Shown here one piece after another: positions 32,901 through 44,254 of a DNA stretch of 64,000 nt. Below the pieces are notes generated by a model. It ran no database searches, was not told where the DNA came from, and saw only the letters and a program-made list of their open reading frames with translations. A program made the translations under genes and the position numbers. This DNA comes from Lepidurus packardi. Its lineage: Eukaryota > Arthropoda > Branchiopoda > Notostraca > Triopsidae. The DNA lies in NCBI GenBank assembly GCA_023053545.1, contig JAKZAN010000001.1, forward strand, positions 3,926,565 to 3,990,564, in the 5' to 3' direction. The first letter of the stretch is position 1. Each line of letters starts with the position of its first letter.

Positions 32901-35900
32901 AGGTTTACACTGAATTAAATGGGACAAAAACGGGACCGTAAACTTTTCATTCCATTGGGCGGGATATTCAAATTATTTAGCCGTTATTCAAATAATTGTA
33001 TATTTATATAGAATGTATGTAATTCCACTGTATGATATTATATGTAATTGTGAGTGTATGTGTGACTACATTATATGTGAGCCCACAGTATATAACTGAA
33101 ATTACACCATTTACAGGCAAAGCCTAACTCAGGAATGCTTAAAAAAGAAACCCAAAGAAATACAGTGACAGGCACAATGCAGTAATGTACAAACTTTTAT
33201 TAGCGGTACTTTGGCGCGCACTGAAACCTCGTTCAACGTAATTATACACTCCTCATAGCAAAATTCTTCCCACCCCATTTATAGACCGTTTAAAAGGGCC
33301 CTATGAACTGAGAAGTATTACCAAACCCCGGCAACTCAAATGAGCATTTTATGACGTTGCTAGGACAACAATGTTTCCCGGAAAAACGCTTTTAAAATAA
33401 TTACATGTGTGTAATTGATATCTGTGTATCTATCTATATATCTATAGACAGATAGATATTTTTTTTTTTATAGATTTTTGATATTTTTAAGGGAAAAAAA
33501 AAAGGATAAAATTTCTAGTACCGTTTGGGGTTACAAAACCTAGTCCGGAACAAAAGATCAAAAGCAGTTCTTATGTGAGGTGAGTTTGAGGTTTTTACAT
33601 GTTTTTTTTTATTTATTCCTGTTCCTTTTTTTAGGGACACGAAAACGAAATAAAATAGATGTTCCGAGGAGCATGCAGGCCAATTGTGGCGCCACGGTTT
33701 TATGAAAACTCGGGGAGAACAAACAATTTCAGAGCAAGGAAGAGACTACATAGTCTGTTTTTCCCAAACCTCCAAAAGAAACCACTACCCAATGATATCG
33801 ACCTGAAATCTAAAGGGATACATCTACGAGAAAAATAAGCAGAATAAACCTACGTGTCGGATTTTTTTGTTGTTCTTTTAATGATCTCTTGTGTTTCGTT
33901 TCCCAGTTCTGCCATTTAATAGAACGGCTCTGTTTGGAGTTCTAATACTTTAGTGTCTGCGTCTTCATGTTCTTGTTTATTAAAGTCCCTTCAGCGATAT
34001 CATCTGTGCGTGATATCACAAATAGTGGAAAAAAATACACATTAAAGTAATAGTGAATTGTATCATCGACTAATTTTAAAAGCGGAGTAGCTACGGAGAT
34101 TTTACTCTAAACCAATTGATGGTAAACATTGTATGCCCATATTATGATAAAGTTGTCGTTTAATTAAAAAAAAAAAAAAAGTCTTGCGCAGTTGAAACCA
34201 GATTGTAATATCTCGGCATAAATGCATAATTCCACAGCAGTTTACAACCGAAACTTGTAAAAATAATGTACACGAACGTAATATTGTTCAGTTTAGCGAA
34301 TATTTATTGTAACATTACTGACCTATTTCAGTGTATTTTCAACTGTTGGAGTTGATACATGTATGCATTTAACAATTCAAAACTTGAATCTTGAATCTTT
34401 TTTATAAAAATAAATAACTGACAATCGAACCCTCCATGAACTGAAAATAATTATAATTAATCTTTATTCTCCACTAAACTAACTATTCTCAATTAACTAA
34501 ATCTTATCATTACTAAAATCATAAAAAACGATGAATAAAGTTTAATCTTTATTACCCTGATGATTCTTCTCAGGTCGAAATATCATGCGTCAATCGTCGG
34601 ACTTTAAAACCAGTAGTACTTGTGTCAGAGGTTCGTAGTTCTTTGTCGTGATCAAAATTCCTTGCATCCGGTCTAGACCTTCTGATGTCAACCTGATCAG
34701 TGTTGTTCTGTCGGCTATAGTAAAGTCCTTGTTGCTCGGTGTAGTATCTGATCAACCAGCTGATTGCAGCGAGTTGATAAAGCCGGCCGGTGGTGGTGCT
34801 GTTCAACGGATGTTCAATGAATACAGTAGTCTAGAGTATTCCAGCACATTACACTCGGGTAGCGTAGTAATCCTAGCTTCAACCGACGCGACAAGCGTGG
34901 GAGCTCTTGGTTGCCGTCATGGCCGACATTGCGGTTAGAGTCTTCTTTGACACTTTTGCAAAGGTTCTAGTTTACAATTATTATATTAATAAACTTCAGC
35001 ATTCATACCCTGACTGTATGCATTTCAGGTTTTAACTGCCGGGCTTACCGTAGAGTAAGCGTTATGGAAGATGATAGGCCACTATTATTAAAATTTCAAA
35101 GCAAATCCACATATATATTGAAAAAAAAATCATGTCAATTAAAGCAATCTGAGAAAATGCTGTACCCATCATTTTTTTTGTTTTGCTTGTTGGTTTGGGA
35201 GATAAAGCCGTTCAAACCATTCACCCGGCATTTTGACACGGCCTTTTGCAGTGTTCCCCTACTAAATTTACAAGTTTTCTCAGTGACTAGCAGAGTTATA
35301 GTTATCCTTTTCAAGTCTCCAAGTTCCCCAAGGGTAGTTCTAAATACAGTTGGTAAACTTAGTAATGTAAACATTACAATTTTTATACATTTCTCCATTT
35401 TAAGTACAACGTTGGCAGTGACAAAAGTGACAGCAAAAAACTTAATTAACTACCCCTGAAAACTGACGAGTTTGACTTATGACAAGAACTATCACTTTTT
35501 CAATGATAGTAAAAAGTGAAATGAGTTCATTCCTAAAATTTCTCTCTGTTCTCGAAATTCCCAAATAACAACACAATAAAAATTAAGTTAAATAAACTTA
35601 CGGATCATATCCAAGGTGACAGTGGATGAAATTGGCTGCGTCAGATTACTATTGGAAGCTGAACAAGTGAATTGTGAGCCTAAATCTGCTCTCGAGAGGC
35701 TCGTCAATGTCAAGTCGTTCCGGACCACGCCTTCCACAGCTACATACCAGGATTCGTCCAATACCACGCCCTCTTTGGACCACACAACTCTTGGAGCAGG
35801 CCGTCCTAAATGAAATGATTCCGCCCAAGAAAAAATCAATCTCATTTCCTTAAAAAAAAAAATTATTTATACCTCCGCTGACTTCGCAGGTTAGCCGCAA

Positions 35901-38900
35901 ATCCTCACCCACGCCCACCGGCCCGGCCAAACCTGATGATCCTAGCGCTACACCTTCTTCGTTGAGTACGACGGGTCGTCGAGGGGGAACTATTCATCAA
36001 ATACCACGACACAAAAAAGCCCCAAAGTTCCAAATTAAATTAGGAATCCCTATGCACAGATTCCCTTCAAGAAATAGTTAATGGATTTTTTTTCTCCCTA
36101 AACCCCTAATCAGATACTTCGCCTCAACAATTAATTAAACAACAAGTTGCCATGCATTATAATGTGCCAGGATTCCATCCTTCCGAAACACCACCCTCCT
36201 CTGCCCGTTTTCCCATTAGGAAATCAAAGATAGTTTAGTGACGTCACCCAATTCATTAGTGATCTACACTTAGATACTTCTTGCTTAGTGAGTTCGATAT
36301 TTTTCTGTCCGTTTTTTTCACACAAGAATTTACTGAGGAACAATATTCCTTTCAACTCTTTTTATTAAACTCCGCAATATTCCTTCGTAGTTCGTAGCAA
36401 TTCATAATATATGGATTTTTAGGAGCAAATTCGTAGCAAAAATAACTGCATAAGCATTTAATATAGTCAGAATTTGTTGCAGCGAATCTGCACACAAGTA
36501 CTGTACATCTGTCTTTTTCTTGGTTTTGTCTATTAGCAAAGGACTAGCCACCTAAAAAGTCACAGCGAGATTTTGATGAATTCTTTCAGTCTAAATTTTA
36601 TAAGAATGGCGAAATGTGTAAAAAAAAAAAAAACAAAAAAAAAACTTTTTGTTCACGAGTTATTGGCAAGCAAAACTTGGGATAATGACGTCACGGACGT
36701 GTCCAAGCATGGCTTTACGGCGCTTCTTACTATGATTTACACGATTAGTGCCATGCTTTAAAACAGGAAATCCCTCGGGTACCATGGATACTCATTACAT
36801 CAGTGACGTCAGAAAGTCTTATGAACCTATTTTTCGAAATTTCTTTCTTTAATAATTTAGTTACTTCTTAACGTATGATGGGCAGAAGAATATCACTCGA
36901 ACCCAAGATATTTTGTTATGTTTTCAGAAGACTTTTTGTGTGGCTGTTATTGCCCTTTTAACGGATCAGTAGGCTTTAGTTATGGCTTCATCGTCACCTC
37001 CGAACGTATTCGTTCTCACCATCCTTAGTTTCAGTCTAATTCCTTCTCATTTACTCCTACTGAAGGGGGGTTTAGGAGGTAAGGTGTGGGAGGCGATTAG
37101 GAGACTTAAGCTGTATCCACCTCTGCTGCAGGAAATTATATATTTTTTGTTCCTTAATCCTCGGCTTAATTAGAAATGTCCAAAGGACACAAAGAAAAAC
37201 ATGTTACTCTTTTATTCCGACAAAACAATGTGTTTTGGGGGGCAGGGAAAAGGTATGAGGAAAGGAAAGGAAGCGCTAGTACTGGAGGGGGGTTAAAAGC
37301 TTGAAGCGTTGGGGAAAAATTCTGTTGAAAAAGAAACTTGTAACTGAAAATAATCCTGTCGAAAACTTGGGAGAGCAAAATCAATGATCCGTAGTCAAAC
37401 CCGTGACCGATTCTGCTGACTCGTCTTTAAGGTGGTTGTAAAGCTACACCCCCCCTCTTTTTTCTTTGTCCCTGTTCTGAGGAAAAGACGTCAAGTGAGT
37501 TCATTTCCAAATCCTCTTTAACGACTCTTCGAGACTCTCTAAGCCCCTCCCTCCTGACTGGAAATGGCTAACCCTCCCACTCTCGCTTCCATTCACCCGA
37601 AGAAAATAACGAAATAAAAATCAAGAAGGAAATCTCCCGCCCCCCTCCCCCTTCCTACCCTGAAGACACAGAGAGAAAAAAGCACAGAAAAGGTACAATT
37701 TTACCATGATAAGCCACTTTTGCTCCTTCGTCTCAGGGACATCGTGTTATATAGCTACTCGTTGGACAACTTCATGCGTGACCTAAAAGCACACTTCGAA
37801 CAACTGCTTCATCTGCTATCGGTCCCTCTTGTAGACTGATGGGCAGAATATGGGCAATGGCAGCTAAGCTAACTTTGGTCTTGGTTATTTTTGGTTTAAA
37901 ATAAAAAATACATCCTTTCTTCATGAAAAAAAAAATAATGGTGTAATTCCAAGCAATTTAGAAAGAGTAAATTGACAACAATATTTTCTAGTTTTCTTGG
38001 CATCAAGTTTTTTATCTACGTCACTAGAAAAAAAAATCCCGAGCAATTAGAAAAACTGTGCAGAGACTATTCTGCCTTATTAGCATGCTGCGTAAACGGT
38101 ATACCATTGTCGTTTCTTTACGTTCAATTGCTCCCCTTGCTTACTATACCTACTTGTTGTTCGCCTAGACCCTCTAACTTGGTCCACCGGACGCTATCCG
38201 CATGCCTTTGGCGCACAGCTCGCGCAACCCGCGACCCGCAAGATGCGCAGTTTGCAATTTTGCGGCTCGCGCCACTTGTGCTGAGTCAATAAAGGATTGA
38301 TAAAACAATGCCCAACTGTATACAAACAATAGGTTTCATCGTGACATTTTACCCCACCGCCTTTAGATTTTTATGAAATCTGTCGCCTTACTAAAAAGAA
38401 GGTTCAAGATCCCTGCCTTAGGGGCTGCTAAACATCAAAGCCGTTTTGTGTCAAATAGTTCGCCTGCTAGTCCACACGAGGGCCAGTGGAGTCCATCTCT
38501 TTACTTTTTGAGTGGAACTTATGTAAAAACCTTGATGTAAATTTGGGGGGGAATCGTCGGACGTGTGTTGGAAACTGAGCGACAAAGCTTACGCGTATTC
38601 GGACGAATGACCAACTTACTCGTCCTAGTCATGCGTTTCCCTCTCCAGTAAATCCCCACCTTTGCCTGGATCTCATAAAAAGAATTGGAGAAAAAAACAT
38701 CCATGCAAATAAGGCTTTCCGAGAAAAGGCAATTTTTCCCTCCTCTCGTGGAGCAGCAAGGCTGTTTCCTCTTTGCTCTTCGTCCGGAAATCAAATACTT
38801 GAACAAACGAGGACCAACGTTCTTTTATTTCCCTACCATTGCATGCAACTCAAAACTACACATTTCTTCAGCTTTTTCTTTTTTCCAACTGTTATTTTTA

Positions 38901-41900
38901 TTCTAAGCAGAAAACGGGAAATGGAATCGTTAAGAATTGACTTGTGCGAGTTTGGGGTCCAGTAGCATATCATTTTATTTCTTATAGAAATAAAAAAAAA
39001 ATTCTCTCCCTCTCTTTTTTTTTGGTGGGGGGGGGGGATACTTACCCACGACAGTGAGGTTGACGCGTACATTCCGTGTTTGGGCCGCCCGGAAGTCGAC
39101 CCTGCAACGGAATACTCCTTCGTCTCGGGTTTTGATGTTGGTCACCAATAAGGCTCCATGGCCGCCCATGGATGTAGTTACCCGAAAAGTAGCTCTGGGC
39201 CCAAACACGTGATCATCTGACCAGCTTTCAGCCATATGGAAGCCGGCGTCACGTACATCCACACTACAACAGACAGAAATATTTATTTTTCTTGCAAATT
39301 AGTTAATTAAAACTGCATAATTTATTGATGAAATTACACGTAATAGTCTCATTTAAAGGCAATAGGACTTTGTGTTCAAAATTATTCTCATTTTAGAATA
39401 CATGCGAAACCACTTCTGACGAATTTCTACACGGAAATTCTATTTAAATTTCTCGTTTGCTTAAGACTCCCTTATTAATTGTTCACAAAAAGCATGCATA
39501 GCTACGTAATTAAATTTGTAATAATTTGTTTGTGTTCTAGCCATTTTTTAAAACCAGCATATGTTTGAAATTACATTCTAAAAATTTCTTCTGCCAAAGG
39601 AACCTTCGGTATCTTTCTGCCTTTAAACGTCTTCTTTTCATCACATCCTATCCGAAGATCTTGGAATCCTTATATAGCTGACTTACTATTCATCCATAAT
39701 TTGAATTACCCACAAACTTACAAAATTAGTAATAATATATTTCTGCAGTGTAGTAATTTTTGTAAAATTTCTGCCACAAACAATTTTTTCATTTCAATTT
39801 TGATTTCGAATTTTAAATTTCTCGTGTTGATATCCAGCATGGTACGCAAAACGTCTCAAGTAACTATTGCTACCAAATTTCTACCATTACTACATTAAGT
39901 TCAAGAGATTTAAACAAAATTGATTCGATATTTTTGTTTCTTTTTTTAAATTTTAATACCAACCTAGGCTTCCACCTATTCTTGGTTATCTTAATTAAAA
40001 GTCCGTTTTTACATAGCTCTTTTAAGTTTATGATTTAAATATATATAAAGGGAGGGTAGTTTAAAAGTTACTTTTTTTTAATGATGGATTGTGCACATTA
40101 AAGAAACATTCCACAGACTCCGCTTTCTCCTTTTTTTTAGTTTGAATGAAACGAGGAGCAGCATAAAGGGGGTGGAAAGGGTACCAGCAGGCTCCCACTT
40201 ATATGTGCGCCCGGATGTCCGTAACGACAGGCTCCGTCCCGTGTTTTACAGTTCCATTTCCCGCGGAGGACGCCGCTGAAAGTTACCGACTTACGATCTG
40301 ACATTTTCTCCCCGTCGTCCTATATCCTATTCTCCTCTTACGAGGAAAACTATAGGCCAGAAAACCCTTGGCGCTTGCCATTCTTGCCCCTTCAAGTCGG
40401 GGTACTTCCCATGCCAACCAATCCTCTTTTGGATTCTATATTCTTTCCTTGTTTGACCCACAGCACCCCCCCCCCCCCCTATTTTGCACTTTTTCTTGCT
40501 CTCGGGGATGCAACGGTAAAAGAAGAAGCTATACAAAGCGTTTTCTTCCCTCTTTTCATGGTGTCTGTGTGTGTATATGTGAGTCTCTCCTTTTCTTATT
40601 CGGAGCTTCTGAATCAGTCCTTGCAGGTTGCAGCAAAGTGATTCGGTTTCGGGTGTCTTTTGTCCCTCACTCAAAGAGATCCAAGTCGAGCCTTGCTGAG
40701 CCTAATTTTCTCTATCTCTCATAAAGGCGTGCACTGTACTCCCTGAAATTGTCCTCTAAGTTATCGAAAGGATATAACTTGGCTTTTAGACCCAATTGAG
40801 CCCAATTCTAGTTGATGAAAACCGCCGCAAAGGGCGATTTGCTTGCGGGGATCTTCCGCTAGAGAGATTCGTGGCAATAAAGTCCGAGTATTACTTTATC
40901 TGTAAATCTAATCGACTTAGAGATAATACTTTCTCGACTTAGAGAAATAATTTTCATTTATTTATTTTAAGATACCTAATTTTTTAAATTAGATAAGAGT
41001 TAACTCGAATAATTCTGAGCTAATTAATGATTGGGCATTTAGGAATACTGGCCTCTAGGAAACTATGGCTTTTAATTTAAATTAATTAACAATGAATTGC
41101 TAGAATCCGATACCGTCCTTACAAGAGTTCTGGATTTACCTAAGGGTTCGTCGAGTAGGTTGCTTGGTTTGACCGCTAGGGATTGTATATAGCGGTGAAG
41201 TAGAATGTCGTTTAGCTTATCTCCAAAACTAAATTAACTATAAACGAGTCCCGTACCCAGGGGGGGTTAACCGTCCCGAAATTTCTTTTCTCCGTAACGA
41301 TATCCACATACTACCCCCACCCCCCGAACCAAAATTCTTGGCACGGCCCTGCTATAAAACGTATTTTTTTTGCTAAAACAACAAGCTAATCCTGTACAAA
41401 GATATTAGTTTTGCCCTAAATACTTGTATTTTTTTAAAAAGTTCCCAATCGTAAGGCCTACAATATTTAATTTCTAGTTCCATAAATTCCAGTAACGAAG
41501 TCCCTTAACATTCTGCATTTATACTCTGATAATACTGATTGACGTAAAGGATGTCTGGTATGGATAATTATTTGCAATTATACTGAAACTGTACAGTGTT
41601 GGCTATTTTTAAGCTGCCATAATTGCCTAATTGAGCGCTGAGGATAATACGGTGCCCAAATCATTAGCAGCTAATATCTTGTTTTGAAAATACTCTAGAA
41701 CCTAAACGAAAAATAATTTTTACAGTTTGAGGCTTTAGCTTCTTTACCATTGAGATTGGGTTTCTTCAAGGTTCCTGGAAAGTTAATGGCATCGGATGGT
41801 GAAAAAATGATTCTAAATAAGAATCTCGCTCTTGCTACTTGCTGTTGAAGCGCTGAAGCACAGCTGCCCCGTTGGCACCTCCGTAGGCTGTTAATGAGCC

Positions 41901-44254
41901 CCGCGGTTTCGGCGTCATTAATCCTGACCCCTAAGCGCTCGATATCCATATATTTCTATTACTTTCCTTACGGTCCCTGTTGAAGCTAGAGCGTCACTCC
42001 CGCTCTCGCAGATATATACAATTGCTACGAAAAGCAAGTTTCTTTTCTTTTAGCAGGGAAAAAGCTTCTGGTATAACCCTTAATGTTCTTGCCCCCCCCC
42101 CCCTTTTACCCCTACCCCCCTCATTAATTCTCCATCAATGTGTCTGTGTGCGTAATGCTTTATGTAGCCCACAGCATCATTTCTCATCCATGCGACTCAC
42201 AACAATCTTCCCTCGGGCTGATGGCAGCCCTCCGCCAGCACGGCAGTCGTTTCGTCTTCCTCATCATAAAAGACCAGACACGAAAAAAAATTCTATCGAT
42301 GCCATGGCACAGGCTGACACCCCCAAAAAAATCTTGTTTCCCTTTTTCCTAACATTTAATACATATAAAAATATATTATAGATAACGTTTCCTTCACAAG
42401 ACAATGCAACTCCCCACCCCTGGCAAGATTGCCTCATGGGTGAAATTGAAAAACCTATCTTTTACTTTCATCCAGAAGCAAAGGAGATTCGGATAAAATC
42501 CCTCCTGGTTGTCCTTGTTCTGGACCGTCCTTACAATTGTTCTGGACCGTTCTGGACAATGAAACAAGATCATTGGTTCGGGTGGAATTGAGCATGTAAG
42601 TCTGTCGAAATAACGTGACCGGATTACGATACACGACTCGGGCGTGTCCTAATTATCCGTATTTGCGGGTATAAATGGAGGAATGGGGTGCAGTGACGGG
42701 GGATCGGGGAGGTACAGGAGTCAGATGGTAGAACCAAAGTGTAAACCTCCGAAAAGTTTGGGAGTTGGGGGGTGCCTCCGGAGCTCAGCAAGGTTTCCGG
42801 CTCGCATCTCCTCTACAAACGCACACACACACACACACACATGCATATACACAAGACCAGAGACCGGGAGGCAATTACACGACTATATCGTGTCATCAAT
42901 CCCTAAATTCCTTCCCTGTAAAACTCCCTCCAGAATACTCATTAAGCTACGTTTAACTTCCTTTTCTGTTCCGGGGTTCGTTTAGCATAGAAAGCACAGG
43001 ATTATTTTTTCCTTCCCACCCAAATACTTAATTTCTATGCATTTTAAATGTGGTGTCTTTAGAGGTTTGGTGAGGAGTTTATACGTATTCCAAGAGGTCC
43101 TAAAGCGTTTCGGTGCAAGAATTAGGTGTTTAAAACGAAAGATTCGCTAGTCTAGATTTTTCTAAAAATTAAACATTTTTTTTAAAGTTTTTCTGAAAAG
43201 CGATCGTGAGTTATGAAATTGTAAAGTTTGGCACGAGAGCCGTGACGTAGCAAATGGACAGGGTGTTGCTAGTGGCTTGCAAGCGCGCTGTCTAGCGTTG
43301 TAAGTGTGCTCTATCTCTATCTTTTGATTTTTGTTAAAGACTTACCAGGAAGGAATACTAGAAATTTTCAAACAGTAACATTATGTGTTGAAATATTGTT
43401 CTTTATTTCCCATTGACGACACTTCTTCCACATTGCAAAGTTTATGCTTCTTCAATACTTTATAGCTAAAAGTAATAGTAAATCTGGTAGGGTGGGCTCG
43501 TACACTGTTTGGCAGATGAACTGCGGCAAGACAACTAGCTAATTCCATGCATTTTCTCTTCTATAATCGGACTCGCATAAAAAGAATCGAACTAAATGTA
43601 AAGAGCTCATATGCCAAAGAACCATGCCGAAGAACCACGTGATCCGGCGCCAATGGTTAAAGCCGAAAGATGCCATTTTCCTAGCCTTGTTATTGTAATA
43701 CCTCATTACTATTTCAATCATGAATAATATATGATATCACTGGAAACCAAATTTCTTACTATAATTTGTAACATAAAATTCGTGTTATTTATTCATTGGG
43801 GGGGGGGGGGGGGCATTGCCTTTAAAATATTTCTGCCGTTAGAGAAATTTTAGTGTTCAAAATCTTCTATTAATTGTTAAATATCGGTTAGTCTACTATT
43901 AATTGCTAAACTACTATTTTTTACCAAGAACAATATACAGTTTTAGAATCTTAAGTAAATTATATACATATATCTTTTGATAAAGAAACGTGATTTTGGG
44001 ACATCGATTTGTGGTCTACAAGCTTTGTGTATAAAGAAAACCTTTCGTTTGGGGGCCAAGGGCTAAGAAATACTAACACAGTGTTATCTATTTCAGTTCC
44101 AACTCAAACGCTTCTTATTACCTGTAAATAGGCGTGCCTAAATCTTCGCGGTACCACAAAACAAGCCGAACTTGGTCCTGGGGATCCGTGGTAGAAACAT
44201 CGCAGGGTAATTCCGCCACGGACTTGGCCAAAGCCCATACTTCCGTCAGGGGAA
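26960..44254 (-). CDS. Sidestep-family Ig/FN3 cell-surface receptor, 5' exon(s) missing
   Basis: Arthropod Side-family receptor; family members bind Beaten-path proteins in axon guidance. Exons, high to low: 44122-44254, 39046-39263, 35873-35989, 35602-35805, 31923-32074, 31104-31278, 30056-30186, 29609-29768, 28805-29101, 27643-28335, 26960-27207; phases agree throughout and 841 aa are visible. Ig1 spans exons 1-2 (PLTEVWALAKSVAELPCD, VLWYREDLGTPIY, DEGVFRCRVDF), followed by Ig2 (exons 3-4), Ig3 (5-6), Ig4 (7-8, ending GRYRCVAYN and LLLDVKYAPVC) and Ig5 (exon 9). Exon 10 holds an FN3 domain (PDPVSNCTV, RGLQPDTQYEARMYAVNAKG), a membrane helix (about ILAMVVGTFSALLLLALLLV) and basic RCRRQRR. 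Exon 11 is a short cytoplasmic tail. Intron 7 appears to use a GC donor. The signal peptide exon was not identified. The last exon could instead be spliced at GTAAAG near 26990. Confidence 0.9.
30056..30061 (-). other. Non-canonical GC-AG splice donor
   Basis: On the minus strand the Ig4 exon ends at 30056 with codons for EWIHN followed by GCAAGT; continuing in frame meets TGA within two codons. The next exon starts at 29768 after TATACAG in matching phase (DKKLLHN). No GT donor nearby keeps the Ig fold, so GC-AG splicing is the simplest reading. Confidence 0.7.
30573..30732 (+). repeat. Dispersed repeat family, copy 2
   Basis: Shows GTTCACGAGTTA, AACTTTGGGATATGACGTCA, a GGCGTGGCTT segment and CTCGGGTACCATGGC, in the same order and orientation as the copy at 36.7 kb. 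It lies in a sidestep-gene intron. Confidence 0.6.
32809..33032. mobile_element. Degenerate pogo/Tigger-like nonautonomous element
   Basis: Ends resemble CAGT...ACTG termini: CAGTACATTGCAATCCGCTT at the left, and AATTCCACTGTA at the right. Inside are mirrored phrases (CTTATTTGAATAGGCTCGGG, GCATTCAAATATGCGG, GGGATATTCAAATTATT, GTTATTCAAATAATTG) typical of the subterminal repeats of Tigger/pogo elements. No transposase is present. Boundaries are approximate. Confidence 0.45.
33425..33456. repeat. TATC/GATA inverted simple repeat
   Basis: TATCTATCT is followed after a short TA-rich spacer by AGATAGATA, giving a 9-bp stem. It is probably an eroded TATC microsatellite. Confidence 0.7.
36650..36790 (+). 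repeat. Dispersed repeat family, copy 3
   Basis: Contains GTTCACGAGTTATTGGCAAG, AACTTGGGATAATGACGTCA, a GCATGGCTTTACGG segment and CCTCGGGTACCATGG. An A-rich tract lies just upstream. This is the clearest match to copy 2. Confidence 0.6.
38155..38416. mobile_element. hAT-like transposon remnant
   Basis: The internal part (38190-38280) has CGCGCAACCCGCGACCCGCA and TTTGCAATTTTGCGGCTCGC, phrases common inside nonautonomous hAT elements. The right end, AAGGTTCAAGATCCCTG, resembles the hAT terminal repeat. The left terminus is not clear and no transposase frame is present. Confidence 0.45.
42822..42840. repeat. (CA)n microsatellite
   Basis: Roughly nine CA units in a sidestep-gene intron. Confidence 0.9.
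43205..43262 (-). repeat. Possible weak copy of dispersed repeat family
   Basis: Contains TCGTGAGTTATGAAA, AAAGTTTGGCACGAG and CGTGACGTAGC, reminiscent of the core of copies 2 and 3 but much diverged. Confidence 0.3.
43798..43813. repeat. 16-base G homopolymer
   Basis: The longest of several G/C runs in the window. Others: 23798-23812, 39027-39037, 40466-40479, 42092-42103, 58390-58400 and 63553-63567. Confidence 0.95.

Larger units (their letters stand above)
32075..35601 (-). other. Sidestep-gene intron (3.5 kb) with repeat debris
   Basis: Intron between the Ig2 and Ig3 exons. It contains a pogo/Tigger-like remnant (32809-33032), a TATC/GATA inverted repeat near 33425-33456, A/T-rich runs, and a short hairpin CCTGA...TCAGG followed by TCGAAA at 34556-34580. 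Open frames at 34570-34938 and 35064-35459 have no recognisable domain and biased composition; I do not call them genes. Confidence 0.6.
35990..39045 (-). other. Sidestep-gene intron (3.1 kb)
   Basis: Intron between Ig1 part 2 and the first Ig2 exon. It contains dispersed repeat copy 3 (36.65-36.79 kb), an A-rich tract near 36619-36645, and a hAT-like remnant (38155-38416). Plus-strand open frames at 36982 and 37972 are not supported as genes; the latter overlaps the hAT-like sequence. An 11-base G run (39027-39037) sits 7 bases beyond the donor of exon 2. Confidence 0.6.
39264..44121 (-). other. Sidestep-gene intron (4.9 kb) with homopolymers and repeats
   Basis: The intron splits the Ig1 domain. 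It contains C runs at 40466-40479 and 42092-42103, a (CA)n at 42822-42840, a 16-base G run at 43798-43813, and a weak member of the dispersed repeat family near 43.2 kb. A minus-strand open frame at 41695-41949 looks mildly coding-like but has no recognised domain and is not needed, because the flanking exons join in phase. Confidence 0.65.

Noticed and set aside
35064-35459. 131-residue plus-strand open frame in an intron
   Set aside because: Phe/Leu/Ser-rich translation of AT-rich DNA without recognisable domain or matching gene context.
37972-38292. 106-residue plus-strand open frame
   Set aside because: Its second half is the hAT-like repeat remnant and the first half is low complexity.
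41695-41949. 84-residue minus-strand open frame as an extra sidestep exon
   Set aside because: The flanking exons join directly in phase across the Ig1 fold (IYSVDVRD), so an inserted exon would break the domain.
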